Assembly (NCBI GenBank): GCA_947495575.1
Contig: CANLZL010000009.1
Location: 1 to 62,885 of the forward strand
DNA length: 62,885 nucleotides
Reading direction: 5' to 3'
Source of the DNA: an uncultured Nioella sp.
GTDB taxonomy: Bacteria; Pseudomonadota; Alphaproteobacteria; Rhodobacterales; Rhodobacteraceae
Both the position numbers and the translations under genes were made by a program. The notes under the pieces are model-generated. The model had not been told where the DNA came from. It saw only the letters and a program-made list of their open reading frames with translations, and made no database searches. This document shows, one piece after another, positions 1 to 8,052 of the stretch (within the stretch, counting starts at the first letter, position 1; the number at the start of each line of letters is the position of its first letter).

Positions 1-63
<63 letters not shown>

Positions 64-91
64 AAATCAAAATAATACAAGACTGAACCCT

Positions 92-120
92 CCCGGTGTT
101 TGAAACAAACACCTGCCGGG
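92..120. terminator. stem-loop after tRNA-fMet / end of zinc cassette
   Basis: A perfect 8-bp stem, GGTGTTTG (95-102) with CAAACACC (106-113), closes an AAA loop. CCC/GGG can extend it across a bulge. It sits between the tRNA and the convergent DUF3299 gene. It lacks a clear T-run on either strand, so it may be a weak bidirectional terminator or an RNA-processing hairpin. Confidence 0.4.
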
Positions 121-185
121 CCCTGTGTTTATGCGAAACGCTGGCCAAGAATCGGCGGTCTAGACAAGACGCTAAAGAAAGTGCC

Positions 186-686
186 CTACCACTCGTAAAG
201 TTCGATCTGGTCTGCTTCAATGAAGTAGCCGGTCTGACCCAGATTGGTTGATTGAAGCTGTGTGCGCATGGTCCCCGTGACCCAGATTGGATCCCAAATC
301 AGGTCACCTGGCCAGGGAACCGCGGAATTCACCAGGATCAGTTGGTTTGCAGGCGGTGGTGGCGTGTGGATGCAGGCCCCGACATAAGGAACAAGCATGA
401 ACTCCGTCACACCCTCTGCGCCGATATCAAATGGCACAACAAACCCAGGAAGCCTGACATAAGCGCCATCCAGATCCTCGTTTAACCTGGAAGCATTGGC
501 ATCATAGATTGGATTCCAGAAATCATTCTCCTCGTCCAGCTCGCCTTCTCCGATAATCTCCGAATAAGGCACGCCAGGTGGGATAAGGTCATCCCACATG
601 ATTTCACGCGGGGTGCTGGAAAATGCCATTTTTGGCACAGCAATTGAGCCGGATATGAGCATCAGAGTTGCCCTGCGATCAATCAT
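186..686 (-). CDS. DUF3299 exported protein, last gene of the Zur-linked cassette
   Basis: The 166-residue protein has a hydrophobic N-terminus (about residues 6-22) that looks like a signal peptide, followed by a DUF3299 domain with the family hallmark VPYVGACIHTPPPP near the middle. Start ATG at 686 is preceded by GGAAGG at good spacing. The ATG nine bases further upstream would abut that ribosome-binding site. It lies 20 bp downstream of the ABC permease gene and is probably cotranscribed with it. Genes of this family accompany DUF2796 proteins and MacB-like ABC transporters in Zur-controlled cassettes of Pseudomonas and Vibrio. Its biochemical role is unknown; a periplasmic partner of the transporter is an inference. 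Confidence 0.85.
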   Translation of the reverse strand: MIDRRATLMLISGSIAVPKMAFSSTPREIMWDDLIPPGVPYSEIIGEGELDEENDFWNPIYDANASRLNEDLDGAYVRLPGFVVPFDIGAEGVTEFMLVPYVGACIHTPPPPANQLILVNSAVPWPGDLIWDPIWVTGTMRTQLQSTNLGQTGYFIEADQIELYEW

Positions 687-706
687 TGGATCCATCCTTC
701 CCCGCG

Positions 707-1957
707 TTAAGTCTTTACCATCATGCCATCTGAGACGGACATTTTGTAAGCCCGAATTGCGGGCACTAGGCTCACAATCGCGCCAGCGCCAATTACTGCG
801 AGAATAACCCAGAATTCCTGCAGAGTGGGCGCATTGATCGGCAGCCAAATTCCGAAAGTACTGTCTACGATGGGTTGCGCAATGATTAGCCCGACGTAAA
901 GAAACGCCACCCCGAGCATCGCGCCGATTGCGGCCATCACTATGGCCTCGATGACAAGCATCCCAAGAATGGTCGCGGGGCGCGCACCCATCGCGCGGAA
1001 AATGGCCATCTCGCGACGGCGTTCGTTGAGGCTGGAGAAAATTGTGGCCATCATTCCGATCAACGCCGTGACAACCACCATGGCGGATACGGCCAAAAGA
1101 GCGGTTTCCGCGATGCCAACAATGCTCCAGAGTTCCTGCAAGGCAACCCCGGGCAGGATCGCCAGCAAAGGCTCCTCAGGATATTCATTGATCGCGCGCT
1201 GCAGTGCAAATATTTGCAACGGGCTATCGACTCCGACAAGGGCCGCGGTGACCGCCTGAGGGGTTAAATCCATCTCACGGATATTTTCAATTGGTGTTGA
1301 TCGTCCGGGGGCCTGAGCACCGTTTTGCCAATCGACATGGATCGCCTCAATAGCTTCCATACTGACAATCACGGTGCGGTCCACAGGCGTTCCTGTATTT
1401 GCGAGAATGCCCGAGACGCGAAAAGGTTGATCCCTGTGTTCCGTAAATGACGCAAGCCCATGGGCGACGACAATTGGGTCGCCGACCTCATAACCCAAAG
1501 TTTCGGCAACATCCGCGCCGATCACTGTATCAAAAAGATCATCGAGAATTTCGCCATTGGCAAGCTCAAGCGACCGGCCCTGCCGGTATTGGTAATGCTC
1601 AAAGAAGGCTCGGGTTGTGCCCATCACGCGGAATTGGCGATGGCTGTCCCCAAGCGAAATCGGCACGATCCAGTCTACTTCTGGGCGGGCCGCGATATCT
1701 TGATAGCTTTCCCAGGTGACATTGTTCGTTGCATTGCCGATCCGGAAGACGGAATAGAGCAGCAGCTGCACCGATCCAGATCGCGCGCCGACAATCAGAT
1801 CGGTGCCAGAAATAGTATCGGCGAAGCTGGCCTTCGCCCCGGTGCGAACCTTCTCAACCCCAAGGAACAGGGCCACCGACAGGGCGATGGCGAGAATTGT
1901 CATCCCGACGGTTAGTGCACGTGCAAAAAGCGACGCTATCGCAAGGCGTAAGATCAT
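707..1957 (-). CDS. FtsX/MacB-type ABC transporter permease
   Basis: The 416-residue inner-membrane protein has the MacB/LolCE layout: one N-terminal membrane helix (about 10-30), a large periplasmic domain (about 35-270) and three C-terminal helices in an FtsX-type domain carrying the cytoplasmic ERRREMAIFRAMGA coupling segment. It would pair with the ATPase encoded immediately upstream. The ATG at 1957 overlaps the ATPase stop as TGATG and has GGGAGG upstream; a GTG one codon earlier is possible. MacB-type transporters are mechanotransmitters or extruders rather than classical importers, so how this cassette would help zinc homeostasis is not obvious. Confidence 0.9.
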   Translation of the reverse strand: MILRLAIASLFARALTVGMTILAIALSVALFLGVEKVRTGAKASFADTISGTDLIVGARSGSVQLLLYSVFRIGNATNNVTWESYQDIAARPEVDWIVPISLGDSHRQFRVMGTTRAFFEHYQYRQGRSLELANGEILDDLFDTVIGADVAETLGYEVGDPIVVAHGLASFTEHRDQPFRVSGILANTGTPVDRTVIVSMEAIEAIHVDWQNGAQAPGRSTPIENIREMDLTPQAVTAALVGVDSPLQIFALQRAINEYPEEPLLAILPGVALQELWSIVGIAETALLAVSAMVVVTALIGMMATIFSSLNERRREMAIFRAMGARPATILGMLVIEAIVMAAIGAMLGVAFLYVGLIIAQPIVDSTFGIWLPINAPTLQEFWVILAVIGAGAIVSLVPAIRAYKMSVSDGMMVKT

Positions 1958-2649
1958 CACGCCTCCCTCTCAACTGCTGCGATCTCTTCCATTCGGATCA
2001 CGCGGTCAAACCGTTCGCCTAGCCGGCGGTCATGGCTTACCATCAGCAGTGAGGTTTCATGCGCCCGTGTTTGCGAAAAGAGGAGGTCGAGGAAGGCCGA
2101 TTGGCTGGTCGCATCAAGGGCCGATGTGGGCTCATCTGCAATAATCAGGGGCGGCTGACCGATCAAAGCGCGGGCAACCGCGACGCGCTGTTGTTGGCCG
2201 ACACTCAGCGCATTGGCTTTGGCATGGATAATGTCGTCCGGCAGTCCCAGTGCAGCGCAAAGGCTCTTAGCCTCAGTCGCCGCATCGCCAGCGCGAATGC
2301 GGCGTTCCGGTGCAAACCTCAATGGCAGCAGGATGTTGTCCATGACCGAGCCAAAAGGCAGCAGGTTAAACTGCTGAAAAATAACTCCTATCCGTTCAGC
2401 CCGGAAACGGTCACGCGCGCCGCTTGATAGATGGGTAATATTTTTGCCTGCAACATTAAGTATCCCTTGATCGGGCTGGATCGTGCCACAGATCAGTGAC
2501 AAAAGCGTCGATTTCCCCGATCCACTTTCCCCCAATAGCAACACTGTTTCACCCTTAAACACCGTCAGCGCAGGGACGGTCAGTGTAAATGGTGCGCGTC
2601 CCGGCCACCGGTATTCAATGTTAGAAAGGTTCAGGATGTGGCCCGTCAC
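1957..2649 (-). CDS. LolD/MacB-type ABC transporter ATP-binding protein
   Basis: The 230-residue nucleotide-binding subunit carries Walker A GESGSGKST (about 40-48), Q-loop FQQFNLLPF, an ABC signature in the variant form LSVGQQQRVAVARAL, Walker B LIIADEPTSALD and the H-loop VSHD. Length and motifs match the LolD/MacB group that energises FtsX-type permeases. Translation starts at GTG 2649, six bases after the stop of the zrgA-like gene, with only a weak ribosome-binding site. Translational coupling with the upstream gene is therefore likely. Confidence 0.9.
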   Translation of the reverse strand: MTGHILNLSNIEYRWPGRAPFTLTVPALTVFKGETVLLLGESGSGKSTLLSLICGTIQPDQGILNVAGKNITHLSSGARDRFRAERIGVIFQQFNLLPFGSVMDNILLPLRFAPERRIRAGDAATEAKSLCAALGLPDDIIHAKANALSVGQQQRVAVARALIGQPPLIIADEPTSALDATSQSAFLDLLFSQTRAHETSLLMVSHDRRLGERFDRVIRMEEIAAVEREA

Positions 2650-2655
2650 GTGATG

Positions 2656-3327
2656 TCAGCGCTCCAAGTCCAGGGTAGGCGCGTCGCGCTCTACCTCGAA
2701 GGCGCGCGCGCCGGAAGCAGTTATAACCTGAACCTCAATTTCATTCGCGTTTGGGAAAGCCTCAAAGAAAGTGAAAGTGATTTCGGTCAGCGCGGCCGGG
2801 TTGCTGCAATTCAGCATGTATTCAGCGTGAAATTCAGTGTGGCCTGCCTCCTCGTCATGTTCTGCGTGATCGTCGTGATCGTCGTGATCGTCGTGATCGT
2901 CGTGATCGTCGTGATCGTCGTGATCGTCGTGATCGTCGTGTGCGTGCATGTCATGTTCGTCCTCAGAGTGATCACTATGGCCGTCATCATGGTCATCATG
3001 GTCATCATGATCGCCATCACTCGCAAGCTCGGCATGTACTTCTGCAACTCGACAGGCGGCATTTGCCGGAGGAACAAAGAGGTCCAGCGGCGCACTTAGC
3101 GTTTCCAGAGCGGCGTTGATCGCAGCCAGGTCCGCATTGCTTTCTGCCGCGTATTCAAACCCTACGATATCAGCGCCGGGAGAGCGAAACTCCATCAAGA
3201 AGCTCGTTCCGTCCATCGCTAAGTTGAGCGTGCTGACGCCATGCTCATGGGATCCGAGCTGTCGGGCGTCTTCTGCCAGTGCTGGCGTGGCGACAACCAA
3301 AGCAATCAGTGAGAGTATATTTTTCAT
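2656..3327 (-). CDS. zrgA: ZrgA-like DUF2796 periplasmic protein with His/Asp-rich metal-binding region
   Basis: The 223-residue protein starts with a clear signal peptide ending ATPALAED. It contains a DUF2796 domain (LGSHEHGVSTLNLAMDG..., FRSPG, and FFEAFPNA near the end) interrupted by a long low-complexity stretch of His and Asp, including eight consecutive His-Asp-Asp triplets. Such regions bind zinc, and ZrgA-family proteins belong to Zur regulons. The start at 3327 was chosen because the signal peptide begins there; the longer reading frame would run into zur. It lies 31 bp downstream of zur and upstream of the ABC genes, so one operon is likely. A role as periplasmic zinc scavenger or chaperone is inferred. 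Confidence 0.87.
   Translation of the reverse strand: MKNILSLIALVVATPALAEDARQLGSHEHGVSTLNLAMDGTSFLMEFRSPGADIVGFEYAAESNADLAAINAALETLSAPLDLFVPPANAACRVAEVHAELASDGDHDDHDDHDDGHSDHSEDEHDMHAHDDHDDHDDHDDHDDHDDHDDHDDHAEHDEEAGHTEFHAEYMLNCSNPAALTEITFTFFEAFPNANEIEVQVITASGARAFEVERDAPTLDLER
2866..2937 (-). repeat. eight perfect 9-bp tandem repeats inside zrgA
   Basis: On the coding strand the unit CACGACGAT (His-Asp-Asp) occurs eight times without a mismatch. The flanking His-rich codons are less regular. Identical synonymous codons in every unit point to recent slippage expansion rather than only selection on the protein. Confidence 0.97.
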
Positions 3328-3358
3328 AACTAGTCCAAAGAAATTGAGAGCAACTATA

Positions 3359-3745
3359 TCAGGAAGAACATCTTCCGCATTGTCCGTGAATTTCGACAAT
3401 ATGGCGTGCAGTCCGAAACGCGCTTTGGGCGGTCAGGGCCGTAAGCTTGGGTAGTAATTCGCTGCCATCATGTTCTTCGACCGATCCGCAATCTTCACAA
3501 ATTGCCAGAACCGGTACACTTTCGATGTGCTTGCAGCGGCAGGGAACGAAGGCCTTGATGGATTCAAGTCGGTGCGCGCGCCCCTGGTCTGTCAGGGCAG
3601 ACAGCGTGCGATATACCGTGGGTGGCGCTATGTTCGGCTCACCCATCTGCAATTTTTCCAGAATCTGGTAGGCCGTCATTGGCCTGTTACACGCGTTCAG
3701 AACTTTCAGGACGTCTGATTGCCGATTCACCGCGCGCTTTCTCAT
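3359..3745 (-). CDS. zur: Zur, Fur-family zinc uptake regulator
   Basis: The 128-residue regulator has an N-terminal winged helix (about 8-60; PTVYRTLSAL is the recognition-helix region) and a C-terminal metal and dimer domain. Two Cys-x2-Cys pairs (C83/C86, C123/C126) match the structural zinc site of Fur-family proteins. H73, H92, H115, H120 and C71 are candidates for the sensory site. The N-terminus is shorter than many Zur proteins. ATG 3745 has AAGGGAG at good spacing; an in-frame GTG nine bases upstream abuts that site. Linkage to zrgA and the palindrome upstream argue for Zur rather than Fur, PerR or Irr. Confidence 0.88.
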   Translation of the reverse strand: MRKRAVNRQSDVLKVLNACNRPMTAYQILEKLQMGEPNIAPPTVYRTLSALTDQGRAHRLESIKAFVPCRCKHIESVPVLAICEDCGSVEEHDGSELLPKLTALTAQSAFRTARHIVEIHGQCGRCSS

Positions 3746-3770
3746 CCGCCACACTCCCTTGCTTAGAACT

Positions 3771-3790
3771 TGTTATTTTATAAAGTAACA
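3771..3790. promoter_or_regulatory. Zur-box-like 20-bp palindrome
   Basis: The half-site TGTTATTTTA is followed directly by TAAAGTAACA, its near-perfect inverse (one mismatched pair). It resembles the TGTTATA-type palindromes bound by alphaproteobacterial Zur. It lies 26-45 bases upstream of the zur start and overlaps a TATAAA that could be the -10 element, so bound Zur would repress its own operon. Confidence 0.8.
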
Positions 3791-3908
3791 AATGGCAATA
3801 TCTGCAGTTGAGTTCATCCGTATGGCGGCGTGACCGCCGTGACAGGCCACTATTCTGGGCGCGTACTAGAAATCGGTAGCCTATTGTTGGTTTCTTGAAG
3901 CGATTTCG

Positions 3909-5357
3909 CTAATGGCGACGGGACTGCGCTGTGCGCAGCGCGGGATATAAAGCGCGAAAGCTGGCCAGCCTCACTTTGAGTTTCTCGGCCTCATCAGCGT
4001 TAGGTGTGAACCATGTTGCCACGGCAGGCTTTGTCATGACGTCCTGCAACGATCGCCCACCTTCCGCGACACAAGCCATGCGGGCCGCACCCAAGGCAGG
4101 GCCAATAGCTGCGTCATCGCTCCGGCCAAGGAGACACCCTGTAACATTAGCAATGGTTTGCATCAGAAAATCACTCTTTGTCCCGCCACCAATGGCCAGC
4201 AAGGTCTCATTACGTGTTCCAACATCTTCGAAAGCATCAGACGCATCGGCAAATGTGAATGCCACCGCCTCAACGACAGAACGCATGAGGCTTCCCGGCG
4301 TCGTGGTTTCACCCAACCCAGAAAATCCGCCACGAATATTGGGGTCACCGTGCGGTGTTCGTTCGCCAGTCAGATAGGGCAGGAAAACTGGACCAGGTTC
4401 AGCCACCGCAGCCGCGGCCAATAATTCGGTCAGAGGTCGGTTAAGCAATTGGGCCAGCCAGGCCAAAGGCCTTGCTCCATTCAGCATCGCGGCCATTTGA
4501 AACCACAAGTCGGGCAAAGTATGCGCGTAAGCATGAATCAACCGATTAGTGTTTGGCCGATAGTCCGGGGTAGAAACAAAAAGCTGCCCCGAGGTGCCAA
4601 GCGAAATGAATCCGTCGCCGGGTGATATTGCGCCAATACCAATGGCTCCAGCTGCAGCATCGCCTGCGCCAGTTGCAACCGGCACGCTGTCAGGCAGCCC
4701 AAGCGCCATTGCTGCATCGGGTTGAAGTAATCCTGCAACTTCGGTGCCAAACTTAATCTCCGGCAGCCATTCAGGATTGGTGTCACAGATTGCGCAAATC
4801 TGCTTGGACCATTGCCGGGTCCGCTGATCCAGCATGGATGTTCCAGCGGCATCCGATGGGTCCGTGACAAACTGCCCGTGAAGGCGATACCCGATGTAAT
4901 CTTTGGGAAGAAGGACATGGGCAATGCGCGCGTGGGCCTCAGGCTCATGCCGGGCAAGCCACAAAACCTTGGGGGCGGTGAAACCCGCCATAGGTGGCAC
5001 ACCGGCAATTTCCGCCGCCTGCCGGTGCGCATCGGCCATATCGGCACATTCTTGCGTGGCTCGCGCATCGTTCCAAAGCATGACCGGGCGCACCGGAGCC
5101 CCGGTGCGATCCAATGCGACGGCGCCGTGCATCTGCCCCGATAGGCCGACGGCCCGGATAGCCGAACGTAGGTTGGGTGCAAGACTGGTTACGGCGCTAC
5201 AACACGCGGCCCACCAGTCTGTACAGTTTTGTTCGCTGGCACCGTCAAAGGGGTGATGTGCGTGAAGGGGGGTGCCGGCAATTTCTGCAACACTGCCGTC
5301 GTCACGCAAAACGCAAACCTTTACGCCGGACGTTCCCAGATCTATTCCCAGATACAT
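3909..5357 (-). CDS. xylB: xylulokinase
   Basis: The 482-residue FGGY-family kinase phosphorylates D-xylulose to xylulose 5-phosphate. Its N-terminal ATPase motif is GIDLGTSGVKV (about 4-14). It has the QMHG and WNDAR substrate segments, DPSDAAGTSMLD, a C-terminal ERTPH...GGFSGL segment and the adenosine-binding GGGTKSDF. Length is typical for XylB. ATG 5357 follows CTGGAG. It diverges from the LacI-type gene and shares a 133-bp control region with it. In Rhodobacter polyol operons xylB processes xylulose formed from D-arabitol by the polyol dehydrogenases, which fits this setting. Confidence 0.92.
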   Translation of the reverse strand: MYLGIDLGTSGVKVCVLRDDGSVAEIAGTPLHAHHPFDGASEQNCTDWWAACCSAVTSLAPNLRSAIRAVGLSGQMHGAVALDRTGAPVRPVMLWNDARATQECADMADAHRQAAEIAGVPPMAGFTAPKVLWLARHEPEAHARIAHVLLPKDYIGYRLHGQFVTDPSDAAGTSMLDQRTRQWSKQICAICDTNPEWLPEIKFGTEVAGLLQPDAAMALGLPDSVPVATGAGDAAAGAIGIGAISPGDGFISLGTSGQLFVSTPDYRPNTNRLIHAYAHTLPDLWFQMAAMLNGARPLAWLAQLLNRPLTELLAAAAVAEPGPVFLPYLTGERTPHGDPNIRGGFSGLGETTTPGSLMRSVVEAVAFTFADASDAFEDVGTRNETLLAIGGGTKSDFLMQTIANVTGCLLGRSDDAAIGPALGAARMACVAEGGRSLQDVMTKPAVATWFTPNADEAEKLKVRLASFRALYPALRTAQSRRH

Positions 5358-5398
5358 GTGAACTCCAGTTGGTCCCACGGTGCCATTTTACGTTTCAA

Positions 5399-5414
5399 CT
5401 TTACTCGCGTAATG
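5399..5414. promoter_or_regulatory. probable LacI-type operator (degenerate copy)
   Basis: This 16-base site matches the perfect palindrome in front of smoE at 12 of 16 positions and keeps the core TTTACnCGCGTAA. It lies between the divergent xylB and regulator genes and could serve autoregulation and control of xylB. Confidence 0.6.
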
Positions 5415-5490
5415 TTTTTCAGGTTAATTGGAGGTGAGGCAAGCCCTTTTCACGGTGTTTGCGCAAAACATAGACCGGGAAACCCGCGCA

Positions 5491-6522
5491 ATGACCGAAC
5501 AAAAAATACGAAACATGGAAGAATTTGCAGCGCTCAGCGGGCTATCTCGACCGACCGTATCAAAATACTTCAATAATCCCGACAGTGTTCGCGCCTCGAC
5601 CCGTAAGCGCATCGAAGACGCCTTGGAGCGTTACAACTTCCGTCCCAATATCTATGCGGTCAACCAAAATCGACGCTTGACCAAAAGCATCGGTATCATG
5701 GTGCCCTATCTTGCGGATCCGTTTTTTGCAGAGATGGCGCGCACCATTGAAACACTGTGCATCGAGGCGGGGTTCCGCCCAATATTGCTAAGCTCACATG
5801 GTGATAGTGAGCTAGAGGCGGAAAACCTTGAGAGCCTTTTGTCGTTCAAGCCAGCGGGGGTTCTGTTCGCGCCGCTTGGCCGGATTTCCGACAAGGCCGC
5901 AATCGAGAGGTTTTGTCGGGACGTCCCAACCGTGCTGTTTGACAGCAACCTAGACGGCATGGGCGAAGCGTTCGTAGGGTCCGACAATGCAAGTTTCGTC
6001 AACCAAACCGTTGATTACCTTTGTCGGACGGGTGAAGCCCCCTGTTTCTTTGAGATGCGTACGCCTGCAAACCCAAATGCCAACAAGCGCCGTATGGCCT
6101 ATATCGATGCAATGGAGCGGCATGGCCAAGAGCCCGTGGTTATTAGCATCGAGGGTGACGGCTGGGGATTTGAAGAGATTGGCCGGCAGGGGACACACAC
6201 GGCCCTGGCAACAAATGACTTCAAAACCAACACTGTGCTGTGCAGCAATGATCGATTGGCAATTGGGTTACTGGCTGCATGTTATGAACGCGGGCTGGGT
6301 GTGGGCCGTAGCCCCGACAGTGCGCTGCGCGTCGCCTCGCATGATGATCATCCCTATTCGCGCTTTACCTGTCCTGCATTGACGACGGCGGCGCATAGCT
6401 ATTCTGACGTGGCCAATCGAAGCGTCGAAATTCTATTTGAAATGATCGAAAGTGGGGCGCGCTGCGAAACGCGGGTTGAGACCCTGTTCCCCGCAAAATT
6501 GGTTGTAAGAGCATCGGCCTAA
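5491..6522 (+). CDS. LacI-family transcriptional regulator of the polyol operon
   Basis: The 343-residue protein has an N-terminal LacI helix-turn-helix (about residues 7-30; MEEFAALSGLSRPTVSKYF, then a hinge region to about 62) and a periplasmic-binding-protein-like effector domain (KSIGIMVPYLADPFFAEM onward). The start at ATG 5491 places the HTH where the family has it; a TTG 63 bases upstream would add an unrelated extension. It is divergent from xylB and 92 bp upstream of smoE. Two related palindromes flank it. The effector is probably a polyol or its ketose product; repression relieved by substrate is the family norm but is not shown here. Confidence 0.88.
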   Translation: MTEQKIRNMEEFAALSGLSRPTVSKYFNNPDSVRASTRKRIEDALERYNFRPNIYAVNQNRRLTKSIGIMVPYLADPFFAEMARTIETLCIEAGFRPILLSSHGDSELEAENLESLLSFKPAGVLFAPLGRISDKAAIERFCRDVPTVLFDSNLDGMGEAFVGSDNASFVNQTVDYLCRTGEAPCFFEMRTPANPNANKRRMAYIDAMERHGQEPVVISIEGDGWGFEEIGRQGTHTALATNDFKTNTVLCSNDRLAIGLLAACYERGLGVGRSPDSALRVASHDDHPYSRFTCPALTTAAHSYSDVANRSVEILFEMIESGARCETRVETLFPAKLVVRASA

Positions 6523-6532
6523 TCAGTTCAAA

Positions 6533-6548
6533 TTTTACGCGCGTAAAA
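6533..6548. promoter_or_regulatory. perfect 16-bp palindromic operator upstream of smoE
   Basis: TTTTACGC/GCGTAAAA is an exact inverted repeat with a central CG step, the typical architecture of LacI-family operators. It lies just upstream of a TTGACG hexamer and 67 bases before the smoE start, consistent with control of the polyol operon by the adjacent regulator. Confidence 0.78.
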
Positions 6549-6554
6549 AAAATG

Positions 6555-6583
6555 TTGACGCGCGACCAATAATTCTGCATCTT
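6555..6583 (+). promoter_or_regulatory. candidate sigma-70 promoter of the smo operon
   Basis: TTGACG (6555-6560) is a good -35 match. Seventeen bases further lies CATCTT, a weak -10. The position between operator and ribosome-binding site makes it plausible; the -10 assignment is uncertain. Confidence 0.4.
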
Positions 6584-6614
6584 GCCCTTACACATCCATC
6601 TAGGGAGGATTCGG

Positions 6615-7934
6615 ATGACATTTAGAAACGCGTTTTGCGCTTCGAGCGCCTTGGCCATTTGCGTGGCGGGCACGGCAGCTTTTGCCGACGGTCACTCTGC
6701 GACGATCACGATTGCAACGGTGAACAACGGCGACATGATCCGTATGCAGGGCTATACCGATCAATTCACAGAAGAGACCGGCATTGCGGTTGAGTGGGTT
6801 ACACTGGAAGAGAACGTTCTTCGCCAGCGTGTGACCACGGACATCACCACCAATGGTGGTCAGTTCGACATCATGACCATCGGCATGTACGAGACGCCGA
6901 TCTGGGGTGCCAATGGCTGGCTTGTGCCGCTGGATGGCCTGTCGGAAGAGTATGATGTTGATGACATTCTGCCTGCGATGCGCGGCGGTCTGAGCCATGA
7001 CGGCACGCTTTATGCGGCTCCGTTCTATGGTGAATCGTCCATGATCATGTATCGCACGGACCTGATGGAAGCGGCTGGCCTTGAGATGCCTGAAGCGCCC
7101 ACCTGGGAGTTCATCCGCGAAGCTGCAGCTGCGATGACCGACCGTGACAACGACATCAACGGCATCTGCCTGCGCGGCAAGCCCGGTTGGGGTGAAGGCG
7201 GCGCGTTCATCACCGCGATGTCCAATTCCTTCGGTGCACGCTGGTTTGACATGGAGTGGCAAGCCCAGTTCGACACGCAACCCTGGCTCGACACTTTGAA
7301 CTTCTATCAGGGTATGATGCAGGAATCCGGCCCCAACGGTTATCCGTCAAACGGCTTCACCGAGAACCTGAACCTGTTCAATCAGGGCCTCTGCGGCATG
7401 TGGATTGATGCCACCGTTGCAGCGTCTTTCGTGACCAACCCCGAAGATTCCACCGTTGCTGACTCTGTCGGCTTTGCATTGGCACCTGATACCGGTCTGG
7501 GCGTTCGCTCCAACTGGCTCTGGGCCTGGGCATTGGCCATTCCTGCCGGCACACAGCAGCAAGACGAAGCGCTGCAGTTCATCGAGTGGGCAACTGGAAC
7601 TGAGTACATGCAGTTGGTTGCTTGGAACGAAGGACATGCAAACGTGCCTCCAGGTTCACGTACTTCGCTGTACGAAAACCCTGTATATGCGGCGGTTCCT
7701 TTCGCGCAGATGACGTTGGACTCGATCCTGTCGGCTGATCCGAACAACTCGACCGTCGAAGAGAGCCCCTATGTTGGCATCCAGTTCGCGGCCATCCCGG
7801 AGTTTGCCGGTATCGCAACCGAAGTGAGCCAGGAATTCTCGGCCTTCTATGCCGGTCAGCAGACCGCAGAAGAAGCGCTGGCCAACGCACAGGCCATCAC
7901 CAACGAAGCCATGGAAGCTGCTGGTTACCAGTAA
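6615..7934 (+). CDS. smoE: polyol (sorbitol/mannitol) ABC transporter substrate-binding protein
   Basis: The 439-residue periplasmic protein has a signal peptide (MTFRNAFCASSALAICVAGTAA, cleavage near AFA/DG) and a family 1 extracellular solute-binding domain (YTDQFTEETGIAVEWVTLEENVLRQRV, GQFDIMTIGMYETP). ATG 6615 follows AGGGAGGA. It is the first gene of a smoEFGK-smoS-mtlK operon as in Rhodobacter sphaeroides, which defines the likely ligands as sorbitol, mannitol or related polyols. Trp-rich segments such as NWLWAWALA fit sugar stacking. A strong stem-loop follows the gene. Confidence 0.9.
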   Translation: MTFRNAFCASSALAICVAGTAAFADGHSATITIATVNNGDMIRMQGYTDQFTEETGIAVEWVTLEENVLRQRVTTDITTNGGQFDIMTIGMYETPIWGANGWLVPLDGLSEEYDVDDILPAMRGGLSHDGTLYAAPFYGESSMIMYRTDLMEAAGLEMPEAPTWEFIREAAAAMTDRDNDINGICLRGKPGWGEGGAFITAMSNSFGARWFDMEWQAQFDTQPWLDTLNFYQGMMQESGPNGYPSNGFTENLNLFNQGLCGMWIDATVAASFVTNPEDSTVADSVGFALAPDTGLGVRSNWLWAWALAIPAGTQQQDEALQFIEWATGTEYMQLVAWNEGHANVPPGSRTSLYENPVYAAVPFAQMTLDSILSADPNNSTVEESPYVGIQFAAIPEFAGIATEVSQEFSAFYAGQQTAEEALANAQAITNEAMEAAGYQ

Positions 7935-7952
7935 GCCTTCAGGCACAAGATC

Positions 7953-7979
7953 GGAAGGCGGCGCCCGCCGCCGCCTTCC
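7953..7979 (+). promoter_or_regulatory. intercistronic stem-loop between smoE and smoF
   Basis: An 11-bp perfect GC-rich stem (7953-7963 with 7969-7979) closes a 5-base loop and has no T-run after it. In binding-protein-dependent operons such hairpins protect the upstream mRNA from 3' decay, giving more binding protein than permease. That role is inferred. Confidence 0.65.
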
Positions 7980-8052
7980 CCCCCACCTTACTCCAAGATA
8001 ACTTGAATTTTTTCACCCGGGCCCATTGGCCCGAACGAGGAGGATATGTGTC

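Noticed and set aside
2866-2937. Short tandem repeats that could suggest a CRISPR array
   Set aside because: The units are directly adjacent 9-mers without spacers and lie in frame in a coding region.
2638-3099. Antisense frame across zrgA encoding a Val/Ile-rich protein
   Set aside because: It is the reverse reading of the His-Asp-Asp repeat; the sense frame has a signal peptide, DUF2796 motifs and operon context.
5428-5490. TTG start giving 21 more residues on the LacI-type regulator
   Set aside because: The extra residues do not resemble the family N-terminus, and the HTH starts just after ATG 5491.
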